A stretch of 64,000 nucleotides of DNA from Bacteroidales bacterium UBA3743. Its GTDB lineage: Bacteria > Bacteroidota > Bacteroidia > Bacteroidales > Paludibacteraceae. The notes under the pieces are model-generated. The model worked only from the letters and a program-made list of their open reading frames with translations, searched no databases and was not told the origin of the DNA. The stretch spans positions 1-64,000 of the forward strand of contig DFGT01000039.1 of NCBI GenBank assembly GCA_002371265.1. Reading direction: 5' to 3'. The number at the start of each line of letters is the position of its first letter. Position 1 is the first letter of the stretch. The position numbers were made by a program, and so were the translations under genes. Positions 43,140-51,564 of this stretch are shown in pieces.

Positions 43140-45725
43140 TTAATTATCAAACACCAATCCGTCGTCGTTGGCATCAACGATAATTGGCTTCTCTTTGTTC
43201 ACGCTACCTGCCAACAGCTTCTTTGACAATTCGTTAAGAAGGTAACGCTGCAAAACTCTCTTCACCGGACGTGCACCAAACTCTGGATCGTATCCTTCTG
43301 TTGTGATGAACTCCTTAGCCTTAGGAGTAAGCTCGATATTGACATCCACGTCGGCAAGCATTTTCTTGATTTTTGCGACATGCAAGTCTACAATATTACC
43401 AATCTCATCCTTATTAAGTGGAGTGAACATGACGATCTCATCGATACGGTTCAAGAACTCAGGTCGGATAGTCACCTTCAACATGTCCATGACAGCGTTT
43501 TTTGCAGACTCCACTGTCTCGACTCTGTTTTCTGGTGTCATCTTCTCGAATTTCTCACGGATCTCATGAGATCCCATGTTTGATGTCATGATGATGATGG
43601 TGTTCTTGAAGTCGACGACACGACCTTTGTTGTCGGTCAATCGTCCGTCATCCAACACCTGAAGCAGGATGTTGAATGTGTCTGGATGGGCTTTCTCTAT
43701 CTCATCAAACAACACAACACTGTATGGTTTACGACGGACAGCCTCTGTCAACTGACCACCCTCATCATATCCTACGTATCCCGGAGGCGCTCCGACTAGA
43801 CGTGAGACTGAGTGCTTCTCCTGATACTCACTCATATCAATACGTGTCATCATAGTCTCGTCGTCGAACAAGAATTCAGCCAACGCCTTGCTCAACTCTG
43901 TCTTACCGACACCTGTTGTTCCAAGGAATAGGAATGAACCAATTGGTCTCTTCGGATCCGACAATCCGGCACGTGAACGACGTACAGCATCTGATATGGC
44001 TGTGATTGCCTCGTCTTGACCAACGATTCTCTTGTGCAACTCCTCCTCCAAATGAAGTAGTTTCTCTCGCTCACTCTGGCGCATCTTCGTCACAGGAATA
44101 CCAGTCCAACGGCTTACGATGTATGCGATATCATCTTCGTCGACCTCCTCTTTGATCATTCGGCCCATACCGTTGTCCTCAAGCTGTTTCTCCAACGACT
44201 TGATTGCCTCCTCGGAGTCTTTTATCTTACCATAACGAAGCTCAGCTACAAGCGCGTAATCTCCCTCACGTTCTGCTTTCTCCGCCTGGAATTTATAATC
44301 CTCGATTTTAGCTTTCTCCGCTTGAACCTGGTTGACAAGCTCTTTTTCGCTTCCCCATTTAGCCTTCATCGCCGAGCATTCGTCTCTCTTCTCTGCAATT
44401 TCAGCGTTCAAAGCGGCAAGTTTCTTTTCATCATTCTCTCTCTTGATCGCCTCACGTTCAATTTCAAGCTGCATGATGTCACGCTGCAAAGTGTCTAGTG
44501 CCTCAGGCACAGAATCAATTTGTATACGTAGACGTGATGCTGCCTCATCAATCAAGTCGATTGCCTTATCTGGCAAGAAACGGTCTGTGATATATCTGCT
44601 TGAAAGCTCGACAGCTGCGATGATAGCGTCGTCTTTGATACGCACCTTGTGGTGTGTCTCGTATTTCTCTTTCAATCCACGAAGGATGGAAATTGTGCTT
44701 TCCTTGTCTGGCTCATCCACCATGACTTTTTGGAAACGACGCTCAAGAGCCTTGTCCTGCTCGAAGTATTTCTGATACTCATCAAGTGTTGTCGCACCGA
44801 TTGATCTCAGCTCACCACGCGCAAGAGCTGGTTTCAAGATGTTTGCGGCATCCATTGCACCCTCTCCCTTACCTGCACCTACCAGAGTGTGGATCTCATC
44901 AATGAAAAGGATGATCTCACCGTCGGATTTCGACACCTCATTGACCACCGATTTCAAACGCTCCTCAAACTCACCTTTATATTTGGCACCTGCCACAAGA
45001 GCACCCATATCCAACGAATACAACTGCTTTGTTTTCAAGTTTTCAGGCACATCTCCGCGTACGATTCGATGAGCAAGTCCTTCAGCTATCGCTGTCTTAC
45101 CTGTACCTGGCTCACCAATCAAAATAGGATTGTTCTTGGTTCGACGTGAAAGGATCTGAAGCACACGTCGGATTTCCTCATCACGGCCAATCACCGGATC
45201 AAGTTTACCTGTACGCGCACGCTCATTTAGATTGATTGCGAATCTTTCAAGAGCCTGATATGATTCCTCCGCGCTGTCTGATTTTACTGTATTTCCTTTT
45301 CTCAATTCCTTAATCGCCTTAGCTGTGTCTTCAGCGGTCATACCGAATTTCTTCAATACTATCGCTGCCGCGCAATCAGTGTTTAGCAAACCAAGGATCA
45401 TATATTCCACAGTGACGAAATCATCACCGGCTTCCTTGCTTAATGTTTCAGCTTTAAGGAGCATTTCATTGGTCATGTGGCTGAAATATGGCTCTCCACC
45501 TCTGACCTTTGGCCCCTGAGCCACCATCCTGTCTATAGCCAACGCAATATTTTGGGCATTGGCTCCAGTTTTATTCATTAGGAAGTTGACAATATTATCG
45601 CTCACTTTGAGAGCCGCCTTGAATATATGTTCCGGTTCTATTACTTGCTGCCCGGAGATTTGCACTATTTTAATAGATTCTTTAACGACCTCCTGCGCTT
45701 TTAATGTGAAATTTTTAAAGTCCAT
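43140..45725 (-). CDS. clpB: ATP-dependent disaggregase ClpB
   Basis: Hsp100 chaperone that pulls apart protein aggregates together with DnaK. Seen: the N-terminal Clp domain (MDFKNFTLKAQEVVK), a first AAA+ module with Walker A GEPGTGKTA, the long coiled-coil middle domain (about residues 395-525) that separates ClpB from ClpA, and a second AAA+ module with GTTGVGKTEL and the C-terminal D2-small domain. At 861 residues it is full length. I use the ATG at 45725 rather than 45734 because MDFKNFT is the family start. It ends at a terminator and is transcribed alone. No clear promoter box is seen. Confidence 0.97.
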   Translation of the reverse strand: MDFKNFTLKAQEVVKESIKIVQISGQQVIEPEHIFKAALKVSDNIVNFLMNKTGANAQNIALAIDRMVAQGPKVRGGEPYFSHMTNEMLLKAETLSKEAGDDFVTVEYMILGLLNTDCAAAIVLKKFGMTAEDTAKAIKELRKGNTVKSDSAEESYQALERFAINLNERARTGKLDPVIGRDEEIRRVLQILSRRTKNNPILIGEPGTGKTAIAEGLAHRIVRGDVPENLKTKQLYSLDMGALVAGAKYKGEFEERLKSVVNEVSKSDGEIILFIDEIHTLVGAGKGEGAMDAANILKPALARGELRSIGATTLDEYQKYFEQDKALERRFQKVMVDEPDKESTISILRGLKEKYETHHKVRIKDDAIIAAVELSSRYITDRFLPDKAIDLIDEAASRLRIQIDSVPEALDTLQRDIMQLEIEREAIKRENDEKKLAALNAEIAEKRDECSAMKAKWGSEKELVNQVQAEKAKIEDYKFQAEKAEREGDYALVAELRYGKIKDSEEAIKSLEKQLEDNGMGRMIKEEVDEDDIAYIVSRWTGIPVTKMRQSEREKLLHLEEELHKRIVGQDEAITAISDAVRRSRAGLSDPKRPIGSFLFLGTTGVGKTELSKALAEFLFDDETMMTRIDMSEYQEKHSVSRLVGAPPGYVGYDEGGQLTEAVRRKPYSVVLFDEIEKAHPDTFNILLQVLDDGRLTDNKGRVVDFKNTIIIMTSNMGSHEIREKFEKMTPENRVETVESAKNAVMDMLKVTIRPEFLNRIDEIVMFTPLNKDEIGNIVDLHVAKIKKMLADVDVNIELTPKAKEFITTEGYDPEFGARPVKRVLQRYLLNELSKKLLAGSVNKEKPIIVDANDDGLVFDN

Positions 45726-45892
45726 AATCGTCAAATTTTAGTGTTATACATATTTCGTTACACCAGTGAATGTTCAAAATGCGTGCCAACACAAAAAATA
45801 TGGAGAAAATAATTGCAGGCGTGACAGAAAGTCCATCAAAACCATCTTTTTCAGTCGGTTGTGCGACAATTTGGCAGACTTCTCCTCCGTTT

Positions 45893-46064
45893 CTCATAAA
45901 AAGACGAAGTCTTTCTCTGTGAACTTTTTCTCTCTGTGTTTTTTTTAATTTTATGTGCTCGCCTACGGCTCGCACGTGGAAAGGGGTTAGGGCGTTCCGC
46001 CCTTAACAATCCTCAGTTATGACTCTTCCAACTATCTTTTTGATTTCGTCGAATTCACGTTAAT
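45893..46064 (+). repeat. Dispersed intergenic repeat, copy 1
   Basis: Shares long blocks with 56805-56983: CTTTCTCT, TGAACTTT, TCTCTGTG, then TGTGCTCGCCTACGGCTCG, GTTAGG.CGTTCCG, CCTTAACAATCCTC, CCAACTATC and a final TTTCRTCGAA...ACGTTAA. Short inverted repeats occur inside (CGAGCC/GGCTCG type and GGGCG/CGCCC). A shorter version lies at 49176-49246. No coding capacity. Confidence 0.8.
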
Positions 46065-46100
46065 TAAGAAGAACTGATAGCTCAAAATTTCCCAATTAAA

Positions 46101-46131
46101 TTTGAATGCCCCCTTATTTTTCATAATTTTG
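46101..46131 (+). promoter_or_regulatory. Predicted promoter of rpe
   Basis: TTTG (46101-46104), 19 bases, TAATTTTG (46124-46131); both exact, 17 bases before the start codon. Confidence 0.75.
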
Positions 46132-46148
46132 CGCAAAAATCGTAAATA

Positions 46149-46799
46149 ATGAATCATTTAGTGTCGCCGTCTCTATTGTCGGCGGATTTTTTGAATTTGG
46201 GCGACGATATCAAAATGCTCAACGAAAGTGTGGCAGACTGGTATCACCTTGATATTATGGATGGCGTGTTTGTGCCAAACATCTCTTTCGGTATGCCTGT
46301 GATCAAGGCAATCGCAAGTAAGGCTACAAAACCGCTTGATGTCCATCTGATGATTGTTGACCCCGACCGTTATGTGGAGGAGTTTCACAAACTTGGGGCA
46401 AAGGTCTTGAGTGTCCACTACGAGGCTTGCACTCATCTTCACCGCACTTTGCAGCATATCAAATCGTTGGGTATGTTGGCAGGTGTCACATTGAATCCGC
46501 ACACTCCCGTCTCAGTGCTTGAAGAGATTATCTGCGACGCGGATGTTGTGATGCTTATGAGTGTCAACCCTGGATTTGGCGGACAGAAGTTTATTGAAAA
46601 CACTCTGGATAAGGTTCGCCGCTTGAAGAAAATGATCGTTGAAAAGGGATCAAATGCCAAGATTGAGATTGACGGTGGTGTCAATTTCGAGACAGGCAAG
46701 CAACTTCTTGACGCAGGTGCAGACATTTTGGTGGCAGGCTCATTTGTGTTCGGTGCAAAAGACCAGAAAGCCACAATCGCTGGATTGAAAAATTTGTAA
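46149..46799 (+). CDS. rpe: Ribulose-phosphate 3-epimerase
   Basis: Interconverts ribulose 5-phosphate and xylulose 5-phosphate in the pentose phosphate pathway. Seen: a TIM-barrel of 216 residues with the metal and active-site motifs SPSLLSADFLNLGDD, HLDIMDGVFVPNISFG, LDVHLMIVDP, MSVNPGFGGQKFI and IEIDGGVN. All expected His and Asp ligands are in place. The start at 46149 is supported by a promoter 17 bases upstream. A dispersed palindrome follows the stop and may act as its terminator. Confidence 0.98.
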   Translation: MNHLVSPSLLSADFLNLGDDIKMLNESVADWYHLDIMDGVFVPNISFGMPVIKAIASKATKPLDVHLMIVDPDRYVEEFHKLGAKVLSVHYEACTHLHRTLQHIKSLGMLAGVTLNPHTPVSVLEEIICDADVVMLMSVNPGFGGQKFIENTLDKVRRLKKMIVEKGSNAKIEIDGGVNFETGKQLLDAGADILVAGSFVFGAKDQKATIAGLKNL

Positions 46800-46806
46800 T
46801 ACATCT

Positions 46807-46834
46807 GTAGAGACGGGGTGCACCCCGTCTCTAT
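46807..46834. repeat. Dispersed palindrome (GTAGAGAC family) after rpe
   Basis: A 26-base perfect palindrome centred on GTGCAC at 46808-46833, with GTAGAGAC at one end. Its terminal sequence matches the hairpin at 18086-18116. A second short palindrome TATCCC-ATA-GGGATA follows at 46839-46853. Confidence 0.8.
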
Positions 46835-46877
46835 TAATATCCCATAGGGATATAATGTTGGTAACGTACAAAAAAAT

Positions 46878-49022
46878 ATGGATTTTATAATTAAGTCGAT
46901 TCGTAGATTCCCATATCTATTCCTGACATTCTTTTTCGCTTTAGGAGTTGTGGCAGAATACAACCTCCAGTTGGGTGACATCAATTATATTGGTGTTGCA
47001 GTGACTTTTATTGCCGCTTTGTCGGCATTCTTTGTCTATATAAAGAAGTGGCGTAAACGGTATTCGTCCTTTTCTCCGTTTTCTTTCTCATCCTCGATTT
47101 CGCTCCTTTTCACATTCTTTTTCCTTGGAGGCGTCTGCGAACATTGTTGCCATCCGATTTCCTCCGACGAATTGGCGTCTTGTGGGGCGACGGAGATGAC
47201 GACGAGAGTGGCAATGATCAGGAGTGTTCCCAAACTGACCAAGAACAGAAAGATCAGTTGTGAGGCGGATGTTTATTGTGTAGACGCGAGGGATTCCATC
47301 TGCCATCCCGTCTATACAGTGCTGACGTTCGACACTTGCGATGCCTCATTAAAAAAGGGCGATTTCATCGTCTTTTCATCTGCATTGAAGTCGACGGAGA
47401 GTAGTGAGACAATCGGCTTCAACTACGACACTTATCTGCGTAAGAAAGGGGTTGAGGCTACTTCTCTGGTCAAACGATTCAGAGTTTTAAACTCTGATTC
47501 ATCCACAAAGAGTTGCGATTTTTCGTTGGAGACATCTGCGTCGAATTTGAATCTCGCTCTACAAAATTCTTTAAGGGGCAGGGCATCGTTGTGCGCGGAT
47601 GAGCGAGATCTTATCATCGCCATTACGCTTGGCAACAAAACGGAGATGGACGACGGTCTGAAAGAGGCCTACTCCAAAGCTGGAGCAAGTCATCTGCTTG
47701 CGGTGAGCGGACTCCACGTCGGAATCATAATATTGATTGTGGAGTGTCTGGTGGGTATGGCGATACATCCTAAAAAAAGGCCGTACATATTTGCCGCTGT
47801 ATTGCTTGCCATCATTTGGGGATATGCCTTCCTGACAGGTTTGGCGGCATCCGTGGTGCGGACATCGCTTATGTATACTGTTTATCGGGTGGCTATGCTC
47901 CTGTTCAGCAAACCGAATCCGATAAATGTGGTGTCGTTCACAGCATTTGCGATGCTTGTGTATAATCCGTTCAATATTTTCGATCTGGGATTTCAATTGA
48001 GCTTTTCCGCCGTCTACTCGATTTTGCTTTTCGGACAGCCATTGATAGACAAAATTGAAAGATTGATACCAGAGATAAAACTGAAGGGTCGGGTGGGGCA
48101 GATAGTGTCCAAGATCAGGACATATACGCTTGGAAGTGTCGCGATCAGCATTTCCGCTCAGATTCTCACCACTCCTATCATCCTCTTCACATTCCACACG
48201 CTGCCCATCCTCTCAATCGCATCAAGCCTCTTCACAATTCCATTGGTGACGGTGCTGATTCCATTGACATTCATTTATTATGGATTTTTCCTGCTGTCGA
48301 CGGTGCTGCCATTGTTGGGTGTCGTAGCCGACGGAGTGCTGTATATCACAGCCGTTGTGGCGAAATCGGTGAATGCGATTGTTTATTACACTGCGGATAT
48401 CTCGTTCTGCACCGTCGACAGACTGCCATTCTACGGCTATGATGTGGCGGCTTATATAATTGTCTTCCTGCTGATTGCCGCATATCATAATTATCGCAGA
48501 CTTTCATTGTTGTGGATTTCTGCCTCGATCTCGACTGCTTATTTCGTTTTTGCCTTTGTCGACGGAATGAATATGAAGGGTCGTAGAATGATGGCAGTGT
48601 ATAACGTGAATGGCGTTACTGCAGTGAACAGGATGATGGAATCGAATGCATTGTTTGGATGCAACGACACACAAAAAGTGGCTAGGAAAGCAGGTGAATT
48701 TTGGACAAATAGTCTTATGACACCACCGTCGCATACAGAGAAAACATATTTTGAATTTGAAAAACATCGCGTCTACATGCTTTCCGACAAAACGGAGATT
48801 AAAAATGAAACGACTCCATTAGAGGTTGATATTCTGATTCTGACGAATAATGTGGCTACGAAAATGAGCGATCTGAAGAATTTCAGATATAAGACGCTGA
48901 TTGTGGATGGAAGCAATAAATATTATGTGGCAAAAAAGTGGAAGGAAGAGCGGGAGAAGAGTGGGGCAGACTGCCATATAGTGCGGTTTGACGGCAGTTG
49001 GGTGGAACGGTGCCATGAATGA
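46878..49022 (+). CDS. comEC: ComEC/Rec2-family membrane protein
   Basis: Inner-membrane channel family for DNA uptake in natural transformation. Seen: an N-terminal pair of hydrophobic helices, a soluble DUF4131-like part (about residues 80-220), and the Competence domain with the hallmark HLLAVSGLHVGIIIL and many following helices, for example YIFAAVLLAIIWGYAFLTGLA in part. The C-terminal 150 residues do not show a metallo-beta-lactamase HxHxDH motif, so this is the shorter form at 714 residues, as is usual in Bacteroidota. It is downstream of rpe. Whether the cell is competent cannot be told from this gene alone. Confidence 0.9.
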   Translation: MDFIIKSIRRFPYLFLTFFFALGVVAEYNLQLGDINYIGVAVTFIAALSAFFVYIKKWRKRYSSFSPFSFSSSISLLFTFFFLGGVCEHCCHPISSDELASCGATEMTTRVAMIRSVPKLTKNRKISCEADVYCVDARDSICHPVYTVLTFDTCDASLKKGDFIVFSSALKSTESSETIGFNYDTYLRKKGVEATSLVKRFRVLNSDSSTKSCDFSLETSASNLNLALQNSLRGRASLCADERDLIIAITLGNKTEMDDGLKEAYSKAGASHLLAVSGLHVGIIILIVECLVGMAIHPKKRPYIFAAVLLAIIWGYAFLTGLAASVVRTSLMYTVYRVAMLLFSKPNPINVVSFTAFAMLVYNPFNIFDLGFQLSFSAVYSILLFGQPLIDKIERLIPEIKLKGRVGQIVSKIRTYTLGSVAISISAQILTTPIILFTFHTLPILSIASSLFTIPLVTVLIPLTFIYYGFFLLSTVLPLLGVVADGVLYITAVVAKSVNAIVYYTADISFCTVDRLPFYGYDVAAYIIVFLLIAAYHNYRRLSLLWISASISTAYFVFAFVDGMNMKGRRMMAVYNVNGVTAVNRMMESNALFGCNDTQKVARKAGEFWTNSLMTPPSHTEKTYFEFEKHRVYMLSDKTEIKNETTPLEVDILILTNNVATKMSDLKNFRYKTLIVDGSNKYYVAKKWKEEREKSGADCHIVRFDGSWVERCHE

Positions 49023-49050
49023 ATCTTCACAACCGTGTGTAGGGTAGGTC

Positions 49051-49075
49051 GTAGGGGCAGGTTTCAAACCTGCCC
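49051..49075. repeat. Dispersed palindrome (GTAGGGGC family), copy 1
   Basis: GTAGGGGCAGGTTT followed by the inverse AAACCTGCCC. Identical 21-base palindromic cores are at 49854-49874 and, in the opposite orientation, 53122-53142. Confidence 0.85.
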
Positions 49076-49090
49076 GCTGTTTTCCATTCC

Positions 49091-49246
49091 CGAGACGTTG
49101 TCCCGGGTTACTCTCGCTTTGCTCGGTATCGTCTTTCAGACGAAATGCCTTCCCCCCAATCGCACCTGCATTTTCATGTGCTCGCCTTCGGCTCGCACTA
49201 GAGAAGAAGAGGGGGTTAGGGCGTTCCGCCCTTAACAATCCTCAAA
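49091..49246 (+). repeat. Composite intergenic repeat, copy 2
   Basis: The first part (CGAGAC...GCTCGGTATCGTCTTTCAGACG) resembles 49759-49817. The second part (ATGTGCTCGCCTTCGGCTCG ... GTTAGGGCGTTCCGCCC and TTAACAATCCTC) is a shortened copy of the repeat at 45954-46014 and 56868-56937. The rest of the 400-base gap up to tRNA-Met is AT-rich and empty except for the tRNA promoter. Confidence 0.7.
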
Positions 49247-49372
49247 ATCAGAAGTTAAATGAGAATGATAATTTTTATTTGATAAAGTCATTAGAAAACT
49301 ATTGATACAATTTTAAATATGATTGATTATTAACTGATTGAAAAGATAATTCCAAAATATCTGCCGTATATG

Positions 49373-49403
49373 TTTGGAAGTAACGAAAAAAGTGCTACCT
49401 TTG
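49373..49403 (+). promoter_or_regulatory. Predicted promoter of the tRNA-Met/Glu operon
   Basis: TTTG (49373-49376), 19 bases, TACCTTTG (49396-49403); both exact, 19 bases before tRNA-Met. Confidence 0.8.
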
Positions 49404-49422
49404 CACTCGCAAACGAAAAGAT

Positions 49423-49496
49423 GGCGGGATAGCTCAGTTGGTTAGAGCGTCGGATTCATAACCCGGAGGTCACGAGTTCAATTCTCGTTCCCGCTA
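49423..49496 (+). tRNA. tRNA-Met (CAT)
   Basis: 74-base cloverleaf. The acceptor stem GGCGGGA/TCCCGCT starts with a G-U pair, the D arm is GCTC/GAGC, the anticodon loop TTCATAA gives CAT, and the T arm is ACGAG-TTCAATT-CTCGT. The paired first base pair makes an initiator tRNA unlikely; elongator Met is the best call, and a lysidine-modified Ile tRNA cannot be excluded. Confidence 0.9.
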
Positions 49497-49511
49497 CTAA
49501 AATTTGCATAT

Positions 49512-49584
49512 GGCGGATTAATGTAGTGGCCTAGCATGCATGCCTCTCACGCATGAAACTCGGGTTCAAATCCCGGATCCGCTA
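49512..49584 (+). tRNA. tRNA-Glu (CTC), copy 1
   Basis: 73-base cloverleaf. The acceptor stem GGCGGAT/ATCCGCT, the anticodon loop CTCTCAC in CATGC/GCATG gives anticodon CTC, and the T arm is CTCGGG-TTCAAAT-CCCGG. Identical to the copy at 49640-49712. Confidence 0.93.
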
Positions 49585-49639
49585 CTAAAAAGATATAGAC
49601 AGCAGACTTTACTCGAAAGAGGTTTAGAGCGGTCGACAT

Positions 49640-49712
49640 GGCGGATTAATGTAGTGGCCTAGCATGCATGCCTCTCACGCATGAAACTCGGGTTCAAATC
49701 CCGGATCCGCTA
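49640..49712 (+). tRNA. tRNA-Glu (CTC), copy 2
   Basis: Identical in all 73 bases to copy 1. Identity extends a few bases beyond both ends, so the duplicated block is about 83 bases. A terminator follows directly. Confidence 0.93.
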
Positions 49713-49714
49713 CT

Positions 49715-49748
49715 AAAAAGGACATATCAAACGATATGTCCTTTTTTT
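49715..49748 (+). terminator. Terminator of the tRNA-Met/Glu/Glu operon
   Basis: A perfect stem of at least 9 bp (GGACATATC/GATATGTCC), 4-base loop AAAC, flanked by an A run and a run of seven T residues. Confidence 0.92.
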
Positions 49749-49756
49749 GTGTTTGC

Positions 49757-49876
49757 CCCGAGACTCCATCCCTTTGTGCTCTCACGTTGCTCGCTAGCGT
49801 CTTTCAGACGGAATTGCCGAACGAAAATGCCGAGTGACACATCTATCTCGTAGGGGCAGGTTTCAAACCTGCCCGA
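49757..49876. repeat. Composite repeat with GTAGGGGC palindrome, copy 2
   Basis: The first part (CGAGACTCCATCC...TTGCTCGCTAGCGTCTTTCAGA in part) matches 49091-49150. The second part holds the 21-base palindrome at 49854-49874. It lies just after the DUF262-HNH stop and may serve as its terminator. Confidence 0.75.
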
Positions 49877-49897
49877 TGTTGATATAGACAAGAGATT

Positions 49898-50989
49898 TTA
49901 TATTCCTCCTTTTCGACGGTTGCACTCTCTGCACAACATTTGGCAGTTATCTGCTGTTGTACGTCCTCCGTCGTGCCATGGAGTGATGTGGTCGGCTTCC
50001 ATCTGTGAGAGTTCAAAATGATTGCCACAATCTGCGCAAATGCCTTTCTGACGTTCGTAAGCGGCAAGTTTTTGAGCGTCTGTAAATGCCCGAATAGATA
50101 AATATTTTTCTTTGCGTGTAAGAATATATGGATAGATTCCACTTTTCTTGCTCACATCGTCATCCAAAATAAGTTTTGCAACCTCTTTGTTTATCGCCTC
50201 TGAATCATACACTTCATCTTTGTATTTTTTGTAGAGCGTACCCCAATCCACACCTTTCATGATTTTTTTGCGTTCTTTGGTTGGCTTGAATGTTGATTCT
50301 ATCCAAGTGATGACAGATTGGAAGAATTGCCATAGAGCGGCTGCATTCGCGTCGTGCTGGTGGTTCGCCATATAAGTTGCTATATTACCGTCTGAAATCC
50401 AGGATATGGCAGTCTCAAGATAGTCTTGACGATTGACAGCACCTGTCATGTAATCACTGCCTATTTTAGCTGCCGGACAACCTATCTTGCTGAAATAACG
50501 TTTGGCATCGTTCACCCAACTGCCTGCGTAGACGGCGTTGCGAAGCTCCTGCTCCGTCAGTTTTTCTCCAGCGATGTTGATTGTCTCAAACCATTTCAGT
50601 TTCTCACTGTCGGTGCCGCTACAGATGTAAATTTGCAGTTCATAATTAAGAATCTGTTCCTTCTCGTCTTCCTGCATGTTGTGGAAGTATCTGAACATAT
50701 ATGAGAACTCTCCATTTACAAACTGACAGATTGAGATAGTGCGTTGCTGGCCATCGATGATTTCATACGTGCCGTCTTCACGCGTCGCCCAGTACATCAC
50801 GTTGAGAGGAAATCCTTGTGTGAGAGTGTCGATTACGGCAGCACGTTGTTTCTCCCCGTAGACAAATTCACGCTGGTAGGGTGGACGCACATCTAGCCTT
50901 CCTCCGTATGCTTTCACTCCCTGCTCGGCATTGTCCGCATAACCCTCGGTCAGCTCGCGGACGGTGATTTTATGTAGCTCTATTTTCAT
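49898..50989 (-). CDS. DUF262 and HNH endonuclease protein
   Basis: Probable nucleotide-dependent DNA endonuclease. Seen: an N-terminal DUF262 (GmrS/ParB-like) domain with PPYQRE at about residues 36-41 and the catalytic-type motif IDGQQRT at 78-84, then a helical middle, and a C-terminal HNH nuclease with zinc-type cysteines C318/C321 and C353/C356, Asp333-His334 (EADHITPWH) and Asn348. Both active sites look intact. DUF262 proteins include type IV enzymes such as GmrSD that cut modified DNA, and they also occur next to methyltransferases as possible restriction partners. Here an EcoRI-family methyltransferase is two genes upstream on the same strand. The lipoprotein gene ends 39 bases before this start. 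Confidence 0.9.
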   Translation of the reverse strand: MKIELHKITVRELTEGYADNAEQGVKAYGGRLDVRPPYQREFVYGEKQRAAVIDTLTQGFPLNVMYWATREDGTYEIIDGQQRTISICQFVNGEFSYMFRYFHNMQEDEKEQILNYELQIYICSGTDSEKLKWFETINIAGEKLTEQELRNAVYAGSWVNDAKRYFSKIGCPAAKIGSDYMTGAVNRQDYLETAISWISDGNIATYMANHQHDANAAALWQFFQSVITWIESTFKPTKERKKIMKGVDWGTLYKKYKDEVYDSEAINKEVAKLILDDDVSKKSGIYPYILTRKEKYLSIRAFTDAQKLAAYERQKGICADCGNHFELSQMEADHITPWHDGGRTTADNCQMLCRECNRRKGGI

Positions 50990-51028
50990 TAGAATATCGA
51001 ATTATTTTTGTTGAGATTGGGGTTAATA

Positions 51029-51436
51029 TTACCGAAGCATGTCTCTTAGCACTATCTCATATGCATCTTTCCAGTTTGACTGCCATTCGATGTAACCTTC
51101 GTGAGTTCGGCTTTGTCGAATGCTATCCACTGATACTATAATATTTTTTGTCATTTTCTTTCCTCTGTTTAAAGATAGGAACGAAGATGGGGTATATTCC
51201 CATGTCGTATATAGAAATCCACTCATAGGTTCTTTTTTTACGTGAATGTGAAGACTATCGATGGTGATGGAATCCACGTTGGACATTTTCTGCAAAATAA
51301 GTGGCAGATGTTCTCTTTCTCCTTCGATAACTGCACGTTGTGCTTCTTCTTCGGTTAGTACTTGTTTGTCGCATGACACAACTGAAAATAGTATAGTACT
51401 CAGTACCAAATAATAAAAAAATCTTTTTGTGATCAT
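51029..51436 (-). CDS. Small lipoprotein of unknown function
   Basis: 135 residues from the ATG at 51436, chosen because it begins a typical lipoprotein signal MITKRFFYYLVLSTILFSVVSC; the upstream frame to 51520 would precede it with 28 charged residues. The lipid-carrying Cys is followed by DKQVLTEEE. I do not recognise the rest, which is mainly beta with the C-terminal part WKDAYEIVLRDMLR. It sits between a methyltransferase and an HNH nuclease on the same strand (128 bases after the first, 39 before the second). A lipoprotein inside a restriction-type operon is odd; it may simply be an independent gene. Confidence 0.68.
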   Translation of the reverse strand: MITKRFFYYLVLSTILFSVVSCDKQVLTEEEAQRAVIEGEREHLPLILQKMSNVDSITIDSLHIHVKKEPMSGFLYTTWEYTPSSFLSLNRGKKMTKNIIVSVDSIRQSRTHEGYIEWQSNWKDAYEIVLRDMLR

Positions 51437-51483
51437 ATAATTTAGTTTTTCTTTATCTTTTACAAATAAACATTTCGTCTTTT

Positions 51484-51561
51484 CTCCGCAAATTATGCGG
51501 TGAATATTTCTGCTTTTCACCGCAAAATATGCGGTGAATGTGGCGAGTTTTCACCGCATTT
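51484..51561. repeat. Three-unit palindromic repeat with 34-bp period
   Basis: The core CCGCA-AWWTA-TGCGG with outer TTCA/TGAA arms occurs at 51486-51504 and 51517-51538. A third half-unit TTTTCACCGCAT at 51549-51560 ends four bases from the methyltransferase stop codon. Matching positions are spaced 34 bases apart (51483, 51517, 51551). Three units and no spacers of equal length rule out a CRISPR array. Confidence 0.85.
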
Positions 51562-51564
51562 ATG

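Noticed and set aside
45715..45975. 86-residue ORF upstream of clpB
   Set aside because: It coincides with the dispersed repeat and overlaps the clpB start; no coding features.
46878..49022. Truncated ComEC because the metallo-beta-lactamase part is missing
   Set aside because: Bacteroidota ComEC proteins are usually of this shorter form, and the gene ends in a normal stop with no frameshift.
49423..49496. Initiator tRNA
   Set aside because: The first acceptor pair is closed (G-U) and the anticodon stem lacks the three G-C pairs typical of initiators.
49668..49853. ORF spanning the second tRNA-Glu
   Set aside because: It overlaps the tRNA, its terminator and a repeat, so it cannot be a real gene.
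51484..51561. CRISPR array
   Set aside because: Only three units, the third truncated, with palindromic repeats and 10-15 base gaps that are not spacer-like; no cas genes in the window.
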